Shown in pieces: positions 35,101-46,510 of a DNA stretch of 64,000 bases (positions are counted from its first letter, which is position 1; every line of letters starts with the position of its first letter). The stretch spans positions 34,385,690 through 34,449,689 of the forward strand of contig NC_067129.1 in NCBI RefSeq assembly GCF_021347895.1, written 5' to 3'. The notes below the pieces were generated by a model. It was given only the letters and a program-made list of their open reading frames with translations. It was not told the DNA's origin and did not search any database. The DNA comes from Acanthochromis polyacanthus. Taxonomy: Eukaryota > Chordata > Actinopteri > Pomacentridae. Made by a program: the position numbers and the translations under genes.

Positions 35101-36560
35101 ATTTGCAGTGCCACTGTATGGGCATTAAATCTTACTTTTTCATAGTACATTGCATAGATGTATTAATTTTCCTGTGTCAAACTGGAACACAACAACCTAT
35201 TCCATAATATTTAGCAGTTATTTTCATCCTATAGTGTGTAGTTACAGCCACATCTCATTTAGCTGTGACTTTTCTTTGGAGCAAGCCATTTGCCTGATGA
35301 AAGTCTACCCTGAAACATCACAAATAAACATCTTTGTGCATGTTGCAACTTTCTGTTTGAAATGCACTGGCCTCAAAAGTGAAGTATTATCTAGTCCGAC
35401 ATGTGCACATGTGACTTTCTGAGAATTTTAACCTCCTAATCGAAGGATTTGAGGCCTGATGAGAAGAAATCAGACAATATTTCAAAAGAAAAGGCTAATT
35501 ATTCACTAATAAGACCTGTATTTGTGGTGTATTTACCCCTTAAATTGAATAACTATTTTTTTGATGGGCAATCATCTGGACTGATTCATGGGGACAGAAT
35601 GACCTCCATTTCCTGATTTTAATCTACAGGGCAACACCTTCTTCCTATAAATCAGGACTCAATCACTCTCGGTCGACTCAAAATGAACCTAATTTGAGCT
35701 TCATGCTGAAAAGGCGACGGCAGCAGCTGCACTAAAGTCTATCTTTCTCCTCATATCAGGGAACGTTTGGTTTGGATATAAGCCAAGTTCAGTGGAGGAA
35801 CCGTCTATCTTCCCCCTTTGCTCAGGAGCTGATTCCCACCAGGCCTCTGTTTCTTCTTTTTTTTCTTCTTTTTCCTCCTCCAGTCAGCCCACACATTTTC
35901 TCCTTCGTTAAAACCAGAAGCAGCTCTTTCCACCTCGGCCTGAAGCTGCCCCAGTTCCCCCTGTCACCGAAGAATAGAAGCTCAGAGCTCCGCTGAGCTT
36001 TAAAACCTCTCAGGATTGTTGGTGAAAATTTAAACACACTTTCTGTCTAACTGATTCCTTTTATCACATCTATGAGTCTCCAGATCCACAATAGCAGCTT
36101 CTGAACTGCTCTGGAAGTAAAATGGATTTCTTATTTTGCATTATTTATATAAAATCTGACAGACAGAAAATTTGGGGAAAGGGAGCCGTGAAGAATCCTG
36201 AAAACATCTGCCAGGCTATCAGGCCACCCGAGTTCACCACTTTAAAGGACTAAATCTGCTGTCGTGCTTCGGAGTGACACATGTTTGCATTTACAAACCA
36301 CTTGTTCAAAAATAAAACAGCTTCTGGTCCGACGCTGCTGAGTTTAGGTCTGCTTGGATGTAACCAAAAACAAACCGACAAGAAACAGGAATAGGATTAA
36401 GGAGATGTTTTGGTTTTTGGGTAAATTAAATGGTTCGTTTAAATGAGGGAAAGTTGTTTCTGTGGTTTTTTCATGAATTACGTGTTTAGATTTTGGAGAC
36501 AATCGTGATTGCAGCTGAAGAAAAGGAAACAGTCAGAAAACATTTTGTTACTCTGTCCAT
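35101..36560. other. no gene recognised
   Basis: Unassigned. The frames at 35,150-35,422 and 35,772-36,037 show no domain; the second covers a CT-rich tract (35,845-35,885). Confidence 0.45.
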
Positions 36561-36687
36561 CAACCCCAACATCCTCCAACATCCTCCAACATCCTCCCTA
36601 ATCAAAGATCACGGTTCTGTATCAATGTTACACTGCACCATGCACTGTCTACTGGTGATAATAATAATGATAATAATAATAATAATA

Positions 36688-36720
<33 letters not shown>

Positions 36721-36950
36721 GTTGTTATTTAATATGATTAATTATAATTAATAATACTATTATAATCATTTTTTATTATTATTAATTAATTATATGATTA
36801 TATTATATTATGTACATAATATAATATAATATAATATATTATGATTATGATTATTGTTGTTTTTCTTATTATATAACAATAATGATAATTGTTGTTAGTA
36901 TTATTATTACTGTTGTTATTATTATTACTTACATAGCACATTTCAAGACA
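36561..36950. repeat. CATCCTCCAA repeat and ATA/ATT microsatellite
   Basis: 36,566-36,598: three units of CAACATCCTC. 36,657-36,730: (ATA)n switching to (ATT)n, self-complementary. Then degenerate TAATAT/TTATTA sequence to about 36,925. Confidence 0.9.
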
Positions 36951-37384
36951 CTCAGACGCTTTACAAAGTAGGTAGGAACAGAAACAAAAATAAATAAATA
37001 AAATTCAATAAACTAAATTGAACATGGTGGAAAAAGAAGCATAATTAAGGTTGAGATGGACAAGTGGCGAACAAACAATGCCAGTGTGAAGTCATTTAAA
37101 TTAGAATATGATAAAACAGATTCATTTCATGTGATTTTTTCTTAAGTTTTTTTATATCAGTAAAAAAGACAAAAATAATTTTAATTCACATGTCTAATGT
37201 GAAATTATTCTAAGAAACCAGATGATTTCATTTCACTTTTAAAAAACTTTTTATTTAAACTATGAAGCTTAAAATCAAGGTTAATCCGATAGTAGCTTCT
37301 AAAAAAATAGACGCAAATAGTAATAACTAAATTAAACAGAAATGTAGGGACAAGTTGTGCATATGTAACTTTAGGTAGGCTGTT

Positions 37385-37725
37385 GAATGAGAGACCAAGC
37401 TCTCTCATGTGTATTATCATCATATAATGGAGAGAATATAATGTTTAGACATGTATTAAGCATTAAAGAACACAAAAATGCCCCAAAAAAATTCACACAT
37501 AAGGTGAGAATACAGCTAGAAAATGTATTTTAATCATGAAAAATTACTGTATTTTCATAAAATAATACCTTTCCAAGTTTTTACTGTATTTATTTTGAAC
37601 TGCAAAGCTGCTGAAAAATTACTTTGTTTTGTTTTTTCAAAAAACCTTTACCGTTTATCCTTTGTCATACCAACATATTTTACTCAGATGAGCGGTGTTG
37701 TTACACGTCTGCCAAGTTTTGACTG
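37385..37725. repeat. direct duplicate, copy 1 (partner 41,165-41,500)
   Basis: CTCATGTGTATTATCATCAT, AATGTTTAGACATG, CTAGAAAATGTATTTTAATC, ATGAAAAATTACTGTATTTT, TTACCGTTTATCCTTTGTCA line up in order with the segment 3.8 kb to the right. Divergence is perhaps 15-20 percent by eye. Confidence 0.7.
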
Positions 37726-38454
37726 AAAATCCTCTGCTCCTTGGCTCATTACTTGATGTTTTTTTGGGTTTTTTGTGCCTTCAGTTTAAGCTCCCTCTTC
37801 ACTGTTAACCCTGTTTGTCCAGAGAAGGGTGTGGAGGAGGATCGGCATGTGCTCCGTCTGTGACAGATGGTGCAACCGGCCACTTACTGCCATAAGAGGA
37901 GCTTCACCAGGAGAACATGACATGCCGGAGGTTCCTGCAGGCGCCCCAACAAGCCATGTGCTGCCATAACTCAACTCTGACGAGACGCCTTCAGTCCGAG
38001 AGCATCAACTTTGAAAACTTTCTGCCAGAAGTTCTTAGATGTGCTCGGGCAAGTCTGTGTCTGTTTTAAAGCCCCTCTGATCTGGATCGTTTTTAACTTT
38101 TTAAAACAACCATCTGATCTGTGTTCAAGTGTTTCATCTTCTGTAACCAGGAAGTCACACAATTATTATTATCACTGGTATTAGAAATGCAGGTGCTGGT
38201 GTTTAGAATCACACATATGAATGTAAAATCATTAAAATACAAAGAAAACAAAATATGCAGCAAAATGGACCAAAATAAGCTGCCATGCAAAGCTTCCTTA
38301 AAAACCAGTATGAATTCTATGGATTCTGGGATGTGTTTACTGCATCATCAGACTTTGTTTTCATTGATATGCATCATTTCTCCCTAATTTACCTTTAGGT
38401 GTACATTGATGTTACCAGACAATTTCTGAATAAATATTAACAAAAGAAAAGAAG

Positions 38455-38745
38455 GCCTTAGTTTTAGTTATAATTTAAGTCAAATCACAGTTTGCATTAT
38501 TCACTGTAGCTCTCTGGCTTTTGATAGTTTGCCGACAAAAATCCCAACAAACCTCAACTGTGGCCATATCTCTAGAACTACCACAGAAAGAAACAGCTGA
38601 CCAAAGAAGCAAGATACAAATACCTGATAGTTACAGTAAAAATCTATTCTGATGTGTGACTCGTTATGTAAGTCATGTGTGCATGAGAAGTAACTTTGTT
38701 AGCATGTAGCAGCAGCCAGCCAGCTGACTGACCGATCAATCATTC
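38455..38745. repeat. flank duplicate beside GGTT array, copy 1 (partner 39,935-40,180)
   Basis: GGCCTTAGTTTTAGTTATAA, CAGTTTGCATTATTCACT, CTCTAGAACTACCACAGAAA, GAAGCAAGATACAAATACCT, matched by the segment right of the GGTT array. The two lie about 1.5 kb apart, with the array and the hAT between. Confidence 0.75.
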
Positions 38746-39156
38746 AATAGATTGGTATGATTGATTGGTTGGATGGATAGTTGGTTGATTGGTTGGTCTG
38801 TTGGTCAGTCGGTTGGTGGGTTGGTTGGTTGGTTGGTCTGCTGGTTGGTTGGATAGTTGGTTGATTGGTTGTTCTGTTGGTCAGTTGGTTGGTTGGATAG
38901 ATGGTTGATTGGTTGTTCTGTTGGTCAGTTGGTTGGTTGGATAGATGGTTGATTGGTTGTTCTGTTGGTCAGGTGGTTGGTTGGATAGATGGTTGATTGG
39001 TTGGTTTGTTGGTCAGTCGGTTGGTTGGTTGGTTGGTTGGATGGATAGTTGGTTGATTGGTTGGTCGGTTGGTCAGTCCGTTGGTGAGTTGGTTGGTTGG
39101 TTGGTTGGTTGATTGGTTCCTTGATCAGTTTGTCAGTCAGTCTGTTGGCTGGTTGG
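38746..39156. repeat. GGTT-type minisatellite, array 2 (left part)
   Basis: (GGTTGGTTGGATAGATGGTT, GATTGGTTGTTCTGTTGGTC)n: a four-base rhythm with a higher-order unit of about 60 bp seen three times between 38,830 and 39,000. The minus-strand frame rich in NQPT is an artefact. Confidence 0.88.
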
Positions 39157-39164
39157 TTGATCAG

Positions 39165-39819
39165 TAGGGCTGGCCCGAATAGTGGTTTCTGGCCTCCGAA
39201 TATTCGGGCCCTACTAAAGACGAATATCCGGATATTCATTCCGCCCCGTAACGTCCGACCGGGGGGCGGGGGTTGCGCGCGGCGGAGACGGCCCGAATAT
39301 TCGGATCCGTTCGTGTGGTTCGTGCGGCGGCGCAGCAGCGGCAGCGGCAGCGGCAGCGGAGATGGCCCAAATAGTCGGATCCGTTCGTCCGGTCTCCCGG
39401 GTCCACATTTTGCCCTCGTTTAGTCTTTAGTTAAACTGAAGAATTCCCAAACACCGGTCTTTAGCATCTTGTCTTGTGTTTATGCAACGAAGTGAAGCGT
39501 GACTTCAGAGTCGGCAGCCACCCGGCCATTCGGGTGGTGTTTACAAACACGAATGGAGGAGCCGAAATGAGCCGAAGAACACGGCGGAATGAGCTGAAAT
39601 GGGCCGAAGGCGCAGGAAAGAGACGAGCTCCGAATATTTTCGTCTGGGGGGAGAAAGGGGTGATCACATCGACATATGTGTATATGTTATAGACATATGT
39701 GTATATGTTTATGTGATCACAGGACGAGATGAGCCGAATATTCGGATACCAAATTAATATCCGGATAGTGCCGTAGCAAACGAATATTCGGATATTCGGG
39801 ATATTCGGGTCCAACCCTA
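39165..39819. mobile_element. hAT-type non-autonomous element, GC-rich (655 bp)
   Basis: Perfect 8-bp duplication TTGATCAG (39,157-39,164 and 39,820-39,827). Ends TAGGGCTGGCCCGAATA and, from the right, TAGGGTTGGACCCGAATA. Subterminal CCGAATATTCGGATA-type palindromes recur at both ends (39,194-39,240; 39,290-39,305; 39,735-39,800). Contains a short (GGCAGC)n run at 39,339-39,359 and an inverted repeat GTGATCACAT...ATGTGATCAC (39,660-39,720). Sits inside a GGTT-type minisatellite. The frames at 39,097-39,423 and 39,461-39,814 are incidental to its GC content. Confidence 0.9.
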
Positions 39820-39827
39820 TTGATCAG

Positions 39828-39930
39828 TTTATCAGCTGGTCAGTCGAGTTGGTTTGGAGGTCAGTTGGTTGGTCGGTTGGTCGGTTGGTCGGTTGGTCAG
39901 TAAGTTTCCTGATTGGCTGGTCGGTTTGTC
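39828..39930. repeat. GGTT-type minisatellite, array 2 (right part)
   Basis: Continues the array after the hAT insertion (TTTATCAGCTGGTCAGTCGA, GGTTGGTCGGTTGGTCGGTT), ending near 39,925. Confidence 0.8.
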
Positions 39931-39934
39931 AAGA

Positions 39935-40180
39935 AAAGAAAGGCTTAGGTTTGGGGTTGAGAGGATTTAGAAGAGTCAGAACTTCAGTGCAAAAGTAAAA
40001 AACAAATCAGTTTGCATTTTTCACTTTAACTCTTTGAATTTTAAGAAGCTGCTCACAAATACCCCAATAAATCTCAACTGTGTCCAGATCTCTAGAACTA
40101 CCACAGGAAGAAAGAGCTGAGTAAAGAAACAAGATACAAATACCTGATAATTATAGTAAAAAAAATCCATCCTCATCCTC
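39935..40180. repeat. flank duplicate beside GGTT array, copy 2
   Basis: GAAAGGCTTAGGTTTGGGGT, CAGTTTGCATTTTTCACT, CTCTAGAACTACCACAGGAA, GAAACAAGATACAAATACCT. See 38,455-38,745. Confidence 0.75.
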
Positions 40181-41164
40181 TTTATATAATAATCATGTTT
40201 ATTTTATACTGGATACCAATGAAACTATTATTTTTTTGTACAAATTTGATCTTGGCCAGTAGCGTACACGCCTTAAGGGGTTTACAGTTTGTGTAGCACA
40301 TGATTTCCATCTCTGGACTCTACAGTTATAAATATTCCTCACAAAGCGCGTTGAAAAATGCATCACTAAAGTAAGAAACAGCTCTGGAGTCACGCTGACG
40401 GGGGGATGATGTGATATTGCAGTAAAACTCTATATTTGTCTCTTTAATTCTCCGTTCACAGACACCAAAGGGAGGGCCATGCAAAAACATAACCGGCCCG
40501 TGGAAATGAAGTCTGCTTTATGTAAGAATGAAAAAGAAAAAAAGCCAGGAACTTGTGTGAAAAAAAGGCTTTGAAGTGGGCAGAAATCCCAAACCTCGTC
40601 TGAAATCCTTAGTTTCCTCCGTAAAGGAGGGGAGAGGCTGAAAGAACGATGATCTTCCTCCTGCTGTATTTTAAATCGACTCTTATATTTCTTCTCCTCA
40701 CCTTCTTCTTGAGACTCTTTATTTCAGCGACCACCGGAGCTAGAAAGCAAAAAAAAGAGAGAAATAATGTGTCAAAGTGAAGATTTAGTGGTTGTGTACA
40801 TGTAACCAGAACTGACATGTGATCCTCACTTTACTGTCAACTTACTTTTACTTTTCTCTCCACAAACAACATTTTGTTTTTCACTGGATGGGTCAAAAAC
40901 ATTAACATGAGACCTCCAGCACAAAACACAGACTGCTAGTAAGGAGTAAACAGACACATTTATCATTTTAACAGAACATCATGTGAAGAATTTAACTTGA
41001 ATTTGCTAAATATGTATAAAAAAATCCTGATGCAGATGTTATTTCACTTTTCTCTGAGAAGAAATATCAAGTTTCCCGATGACTTCATGCTACTAAATCA
41101 GGTCAACACAAGCCTTGATTTCTCATTATATTCAAATTATTGAAAGAGAGCAAACTGCACTTTA
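40181..41164. other. unassigned sequence around the possible 38-nt exon
   Basis: Apart from the candidate exon at 40,702-40,739 nothing was recognised. 40,400-40,620 is more complex than its neighbours. Confidence 0.35.
40702..40739 (-). CDS. possible 38-nt internal exon
   Basis: On the minus strand a pyrimidine tract (TTTCTCTCTTTTTTTTGCTT then TCTAG) precedes CTCCGGTGGTCGCTGAAATA and the segment ends AAGAAG|GTGAGG, a consensus donor. Only one of the three frames is open: (x)PVVAEIKSLKKK, a charged helix-like peptide; this would be a phase-1 to phase-0 exon. No neighbouring exon was identified. It lies 13 kb upstream of, and on the same strand as, the signal-peptide exon, so it would belong to another gene. 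Could be chance. Confidence 0.25.
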
Positions 41165-41500
41165 ACTCATGTGTATTATCATTCTGTATTGGAGAAAATA
41201 TCATTTTTAGACATGCATCTATTCATCGTTACGCATTAAAGAGAACAAAAACGGCAACAATACACATTTAATGGGAGATTAAGGCTAGAAAATGTATTTT
41301 AATCATGAAACATTACTGAATTTTCATAAAATGATCAATTTTCATGTTTTTTTTCATGTGTAGTTTTTGGGCTGAGAAACTGTTGAAATGTTACCCTTGT
41401 TTATTTTATTTTTTTGCTAAATCTTTACTGTTTATCTTTTGTCAAACCATCATATTTTATATATTAATTATTTTTGGTTTTAAAACTAGTTGGATTAACA
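41165..41500. repeat. direct duplicate, copy 2 (partner 37,385-37,725)
   Basis: CTCATGTGTATTATCATTCT, CTAGAAAATGTATTTTAATC, ATGAAACATTACTGAATTTT, TTACTGTTTATCTTTTGTCA. Same order and orientation as copy 1. Confidence 0.7.
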
Positions 41501-42305
41501 ATCAACTCATGGCAGCAAAGGCTGAAGATTAAACAGGAACAAACTGAAATAATTAATCAGATATTATCTCCTCATCTCAAGATGATAAATCAACCCTGTA
41601 AAATGTTCTCAAACCATTAAACACAGTAAAACTTACATGTTGTTTAAACAGTAAACTACTGCAGGATGAAGCAGCCTCATGTTTCTTTGTTCAGAGAGTT
41701 TCCCACAGGTGAGCTGACTTCCTGGTTAGACTCCGCCCACTGAGGAAGCAGCTGCAGCAGGTAGAGGAAGACTGGATCGTACACTGAAGGAGAGTTGTGT
41801 TTTATTTTGATAGAACCTATGAGATATGGAACAATGTATGTGGTTTTGATTTAAACTTTTACAAAACCATACTCCATACTACACATTCAAAGTATTTATA
41901 TTTGATAATTACTTCACTTTTTATTAGTTTTTATTGCATCAAAAATGTATCCACCAAAAAAGACCTCCTTTTTTTTCTACAGCAGATGAGTTTTAAATAT
42001 TAAAAGGAGTAACTGAACTGAAAGGCTGATAATTGGCTTTATGGAAATTTTGTTTTTAATTCAAAATTGATTAAATCCTATTAATTGCGCCTCATTCTTG
42101 TTGTAAATCTCGCAAACACATTGACAACAGACTCAACATGCTCTGAATTAAACTATGAACAGGTTGAAGGACTGTTATTGGCTTTTCCTGTAGAGAAGAA
42201 TCGGTCTGAAGAATCTCTACACAAGTTTGTCAAAACAACTGATGAGTTTTAGGTTAAATCTATCTGTTCTTATCAGAAACCTGTCAGTCTTGGAGACCTA
42301 ATTTG
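41501..42305. other. no gene recognised
   Basis: A/T-rich unassigned sequence. 41,680-41,790 is GC-richer but without exon signals that I trust. Confidence 0.4.
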
Positions 42306-42475
42306 ACCAACCAGCCAATAATGTCAGCTGGTTGGTTGGTCGGTTGGTCGGTTTCATTGGTCAGTCAGTAGGTCGGCCACTTGGTTGATTGGTCGGTCGG
42401 TTAGTTTATTGTTTGACTGGTCAGTTGGTTGGTCGGTCAGTTGGTCGGTTGCTTGGTTAGTTGGATAGATAATTC
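42306..42475. repeat. GGTT-type minisatellite, array 3
   Basis: GCTGGTTGGTTGGTCGGTTG and relatives to TTGCTTGGTTAGTTGGATAG. A tiny fourth patch is at 44,482-44,512. Confidence 0.85.
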
Positions 42476-44660
42476 CGGCAGAAAATACAAAATCAATTGA
42501 GAATACAATGCAGTTGTATAAGGATTTTCATTTTGTGAAAACATCTTTGCTGCCTGCAAAATTCCGGGTTCTTTAGTACTAAACTGTACTTTCTGTTACC
42601 ATCAGTCACCACTAGTGTTACTAAAACAACCAGAACCGATACATTAAGGACTACAAATGTCATATATTCCATAGTAACCTGGAATAAAAACAAAACATCA
42701 TCCAAGGGTTTAACATTGCATTTCCTGCAGGTACACTGCATCCCCATAATGCAATTTTATGGTAATTTTATTAGACTCCTCCTATCCCTTAATGTTATTA
42801 CCCTCATTTCATATCTTAAAACAATAATTACAGTTGAAATATGTACCGTGAAAATATCTATTTATTCTCTTTTCCTTATTCCTAGAGTGACACCAGCAGT
42901 TGAAACCAAATTCCTTGTATGCTGTGTACGTACTTGGCCATTACAGCTGGTTCTGATCCTTTGAAGTAGTCCTGACATTGTGCTTCATCCTCATCCTCCC
43001 CATCCTCATGCGTGTTGCCTGAACTGAGCCCACACACCGGCTGCTCGGCTCTCACAGATTGGGGGCCGAGTGTTTCTCCACAGGAGTGCCAGACTAAGTC
43101 AAGGACCGATGGCTCGAACAGATTCTGTCAGAAAAAAAGGGCTGGGAATGAAAGAAAGGACGCCATTCACCAAAAACCACCAGGAGGGCTTCAAGGACAT
43201 GTATCGGAAAGAGGGATTTAAAAAACTTGTTTACAAAGAAGGAAGATTTATGTCTGTTTAAAGAAAATTGCAGCAATCACACTAACAAGCCTCCAAATGG
43301 GAACGGGAGCTGCCAGAAACTACATCATTAGATGAAGGATTCTTTAACTCAACTGCAGAGATTCAAAGAAAAAGAAAGCCTTCGCTTCCCATTAGCAGTG
43401 GTGGATTTTAAAACCCGGCATTTGTGATTAAATTACAGCTGCAGCTTTGTGTGCTCAGACGTGTGGTTGTTTTTGTAAGGCCGAGGGCATAAATGGGTTA
43501 CAGGACCTCTGGATGTTTTGGGGGAGGGGAAGCTGATTGTACCTCCTGCCATTGCTCAGATCCTCTGACAGGGTTTGCCCTGAAGGAGGCTGTCATGTTA
43601 GCGGTGACCCCTCAGAAAGATTGTTGCCATGGCCACAGGACGCCTTAATGAACTAATGAATCACTCTGGCACACCTCAGCTCAGACACATCGGTGTCTCG
43701 TGGAGGGCACCGAGGGATTCAGTGAAGGGTGGGGTCGGGCTCAGTACAGGGGTTTGGTGGGAGCAGCCTCAGGGACCCAGGTGGCCAATTGTTCCCAAAT
43801 GTAGTGAATCAAAATCCGTCCAGAACAGCTCTTTATCATCCCTGGACGGCACACTTCTCATTCATTCCTCTCTGATTACATTAACAAGACGTCTAGGACT
43901 TTCTACTCTCATAATGTAGAGGCTCTAACCATTTTTGTGTGCATTGTGCTACGGTATGTTTAATAAAATCTCCTTTGAAGTGTCTATAAAAATTCCATAT
44001 GGCGAAAATGCATTTTTTATTGTGTTTAAGCGTCTTAAAAACTTGCACGAATAAAATAAAAGTGGTGAAAATATGAAGACACACACCACTGTTATTTTTA
44101 TACCGCACCACATATAGAAAAACCTTCCAGCTTAACAAGCCAATCAGCATTTTACTCCATTTCTAAATAAAAACCGAGGAATTGAGTAAAAATATTCATA
44201 TGATCCTGGCCCCATTGCTGCTTGTAGGTGAACCGTTTAGAATGAGAAGCTGTCTCACAATCCACCTGGTTTATTTACATTTTAAAGCTGCTTCTGCTAA
44301 ACTCTAAAATGTCTCTACCACGAGCAAAAAGCAAAATTCACCAAATGTTCTGCTGTTGGCTGCAAGAGTGAAGGCAGGAGTCTTCATGCACTCCCAGCAT
44401 CTAAAAGAACTGAAGATCTAGTGGATTACTTTTGTTTTTGATGACCTTGTTACCACAGCAACAGGAAAAACAGCAACAATTGGTCAGTTGGTCGGTTGGT
44501 TGATTGGTTGGAAACCTCAGTGTAAACCAGTAAACAAGGACTGGGTGGGTTACTGTGTTTTCACGTTGCCTGTTGTGCTTCAGTGCAATTTAAACTCAGG
44601 TGATGTTTACTTCTCTCCTGCTCGCTAAGCTCACATATGTTGCATTTAATACTACAATTA
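42476..44660. other. no gene recognised; possible conserved non-coding segments
   Basis: 42,960-43,260 and 43,560-43,900 are GC-richer and repeat-free with several short frames on both strands, none with domain or splice support. The rest is unassigned. Confidence 0.35.
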
Positions 44661-46264
44661 CAGTGCCTTGTGAAAGTATTCGGCCCCCTTGAAATTTTCA
44701 ACCTTTTGCCACATTTCAGGCCTCAAACATAAAGATATAAAATTGTATTTTTTTGTCAAGAATCAACAACAAGTGGGACACAATCGTGAAGTGGAACGAA
44801 ATTTATTGGATATTTTTTGGATACTTTTTTAACAAATAAAAAACTGAAAAGTGGGGCGTGCAATATTATTCGGCCCCTTTACTTTCAGTGCAGCAAACTC
44901 ACTCAGAAGTTCAGTGAGGATCTCTGAATGATCCAATGTTGTCCTAAATGACTGATGATGATAAATAGAATCCACCTGTGTGTAATCAAGTCTCCGTATA
45001 AATGCACCTGCTCTGTGATAGTCTCAGGGTTCTGTTTAAAGTGCAGAGAGCATCATGAAGACCAAGGAACACACCAGGCAGGTCCCAGATACTGTTGTGG
45101 AGAAGTTTAAAGCCGGATTTGGATACAAAAAGATTTCCCAAGCTTTAAACATCTCAAGGAGCACTGTGCAAGCAATCATATTGAAATGGAAGGAGTATCA
45201 GACCACTGCAGATCTACCAAGACCTGGCCGTCCCTCTAAACTTTCACCTCGAACAAGGAGAAGACTGATCAGAGATGCAGCCAAGAGGCCCATGATCACT
45301 CTGGATGAACTGCAGAGATCTACAGCTGAGGTGGGAGAGTCTGTCCATAGGACAACAATCAGTCGTAGTGGCAAGAAGAAAGCCATTTCTCAAAGATATC
45401 CATAAAATGTCTCATTTGAAGTTTGCCACAAGCCACCTGGGAGACACACCAAACATGTGGAAGAAGGTGCTCTGGTCAGATGAAACCAAAATCGAACTTT
45501 TTGGCCACAATGCAAAATGATATGTTTGGCATAAAAGCAACACAGCTCACCACCCTGAACACACCATCCCCACTGTCAAACATGGTGGTGGCAGCCTCAT
45601 GGTTTGGGCCTGCTTTTCTTCAGCAGGGACAGGGAAGATGGTTCAAATTGATGGGAAGATGAATGGAGCCAAATACAGGAGCATTCTGGAAGAAAACCTG
45701 TTGGAGTCTGCAAAAGACCTGAGACTGGGACGGAGATTTATCTTCCAACAGGACAATGATCCAAAACATAAAGCCAAATCTACAATGGAATGGTTCACAA
45801 ATAAACGTATCCAGGTGTTAGAATGGCCAAGTCAAAGTCCAGACCTGAATCCAATGGAGAATCTGTGGGCAGAGCTGAAGACTGCTGTTCACAAACGCTC
45901 TCCATCCAACCTCACTGAGCTCGAGCTGTTTTGCAAGGAAGAATGGGCAAGAATTTCAGTCTCTCGATGTGCAAAACTGATAGAGACATACCCCAAGCGA
46001 CTTGCAGCTGTAATTGCAGCAAAAGGTGGCGCTACAAAGTATTAATGCAAGGGGGCCGAATAATATTGCACGCCCCACTTTTCAGGTTTTTATTTTGTTA
46101 AAAAAGTTTAAAATATCCAATAAATTTCGTTCCACTTCCCGATTGTGTCCCACTTGTTGTTGATTCTTGACAAAAAATTAAAATTTTATATCTTTATGTC
46201 TGAAGCCTGAAATGTGGCGAAAGGTTGAAAAGTTCAAGGGGCCGAATACTTTCACAAGGCACTG
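44661..46264 (+). mobile_element. Tc1/mariner (Tc1-like) DNA transposon, near full length, inactive
   Basis: Element of 1,604 bp flanked by TA (44,659-44,660 and 46,265-46,266). Both ends begin CAGTGCCTTGTGAAAGTATT, and the inverted repeats run for about 220 bp (44,661-44,885 and about 46,045-46,264) with a few differences; the long ends carry the inner repeat typical of the IR/DR subgroup. A transposase gene in plus orientation fills the middle but is broken (separate entry). The small divergence between the two ends suggests a fairly old but still readable insertion. Confidence 0.96.
45055..46045 (+). pseudogene. Tc1-like transposase pseudogene (DD34E)
   Basis: Cut-and-paste transposase of the Tc1 family. 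Part 1 (45,055-45,405): MKTKEHTRQVPDTVVEKF followed by a helix-turn-helix (YKKISQALNISRSTVQ) and the GRP(S)-type linker (DLPRPGRPSKLSPRT), the paired-like DNA-binding region. The frame then shifts at about 45,360, where by comparison with the usual family layout about 30 bp is missing between TTIS and ARRKPFL. Part 2 continues in another frame to WSDETKIELFG (first catalytic Asp). A TGA at 45,518-45,520 replaces what is normally an Arg CGA codon, a CpG decay. Part 3 runs to GGATKY and stop at 46,045, with the second Asp in QQDNDPKH and the Glu in LNPMENLW; 34 residues separate them, the DD34E signature. One deletion/frameshift and one nonsense codon make it non-functional. Confidence 0.95.
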
Positions 46265-46510
46265 TACATTGGAGATAAAAAAAAAATAAAAAATGGGTGT
46301 TTTCATTTACATATTTTTCTGTTTCTATTGAGAGAAATTACTGTAACGTAGCCGATTAAGACTGTATGTTAACCAGCAGTCATTTTCGAGTAGTTTTTTA
46401 AAAGCTATGGTCTGCACAAATAAAATACTAACTTCATATCCACAGCATTACAAATGCAGAGACACTTGGTGTGACATACTCATCATGCCTTTGTCAATCG
46501 AGAGTGCATA

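Noticed and set aside
38746..39156. CRISPR-like regular array
   Set aside because: No repeat-spacer structure; it is a degenerate 4-bp minisatellite in a vertebrate genome.
38925..39239. Minus-strand frame with NQPTNQPT repeats, resembling a surface-repeat protein
   Set aside because: Translation of the GGTT minisatellite; it ends inside a hAT.
39097..39814. Frames of 108 and 117 codons on opposite strands
   Set aside because: Both are inside the non-autonomous hAT at 39,165-39,819; stop codons are rare because it is GC-rich.
40462..40519. Possible plus-strand exon (TTCACAG|ACACCAAAGG ... CTTTAT|GTAAGA)
   Set aside because: Acceptor and donor are fair, but it lies within 200 bp of the opposite-strand candidate at 40,702 and has no further support.
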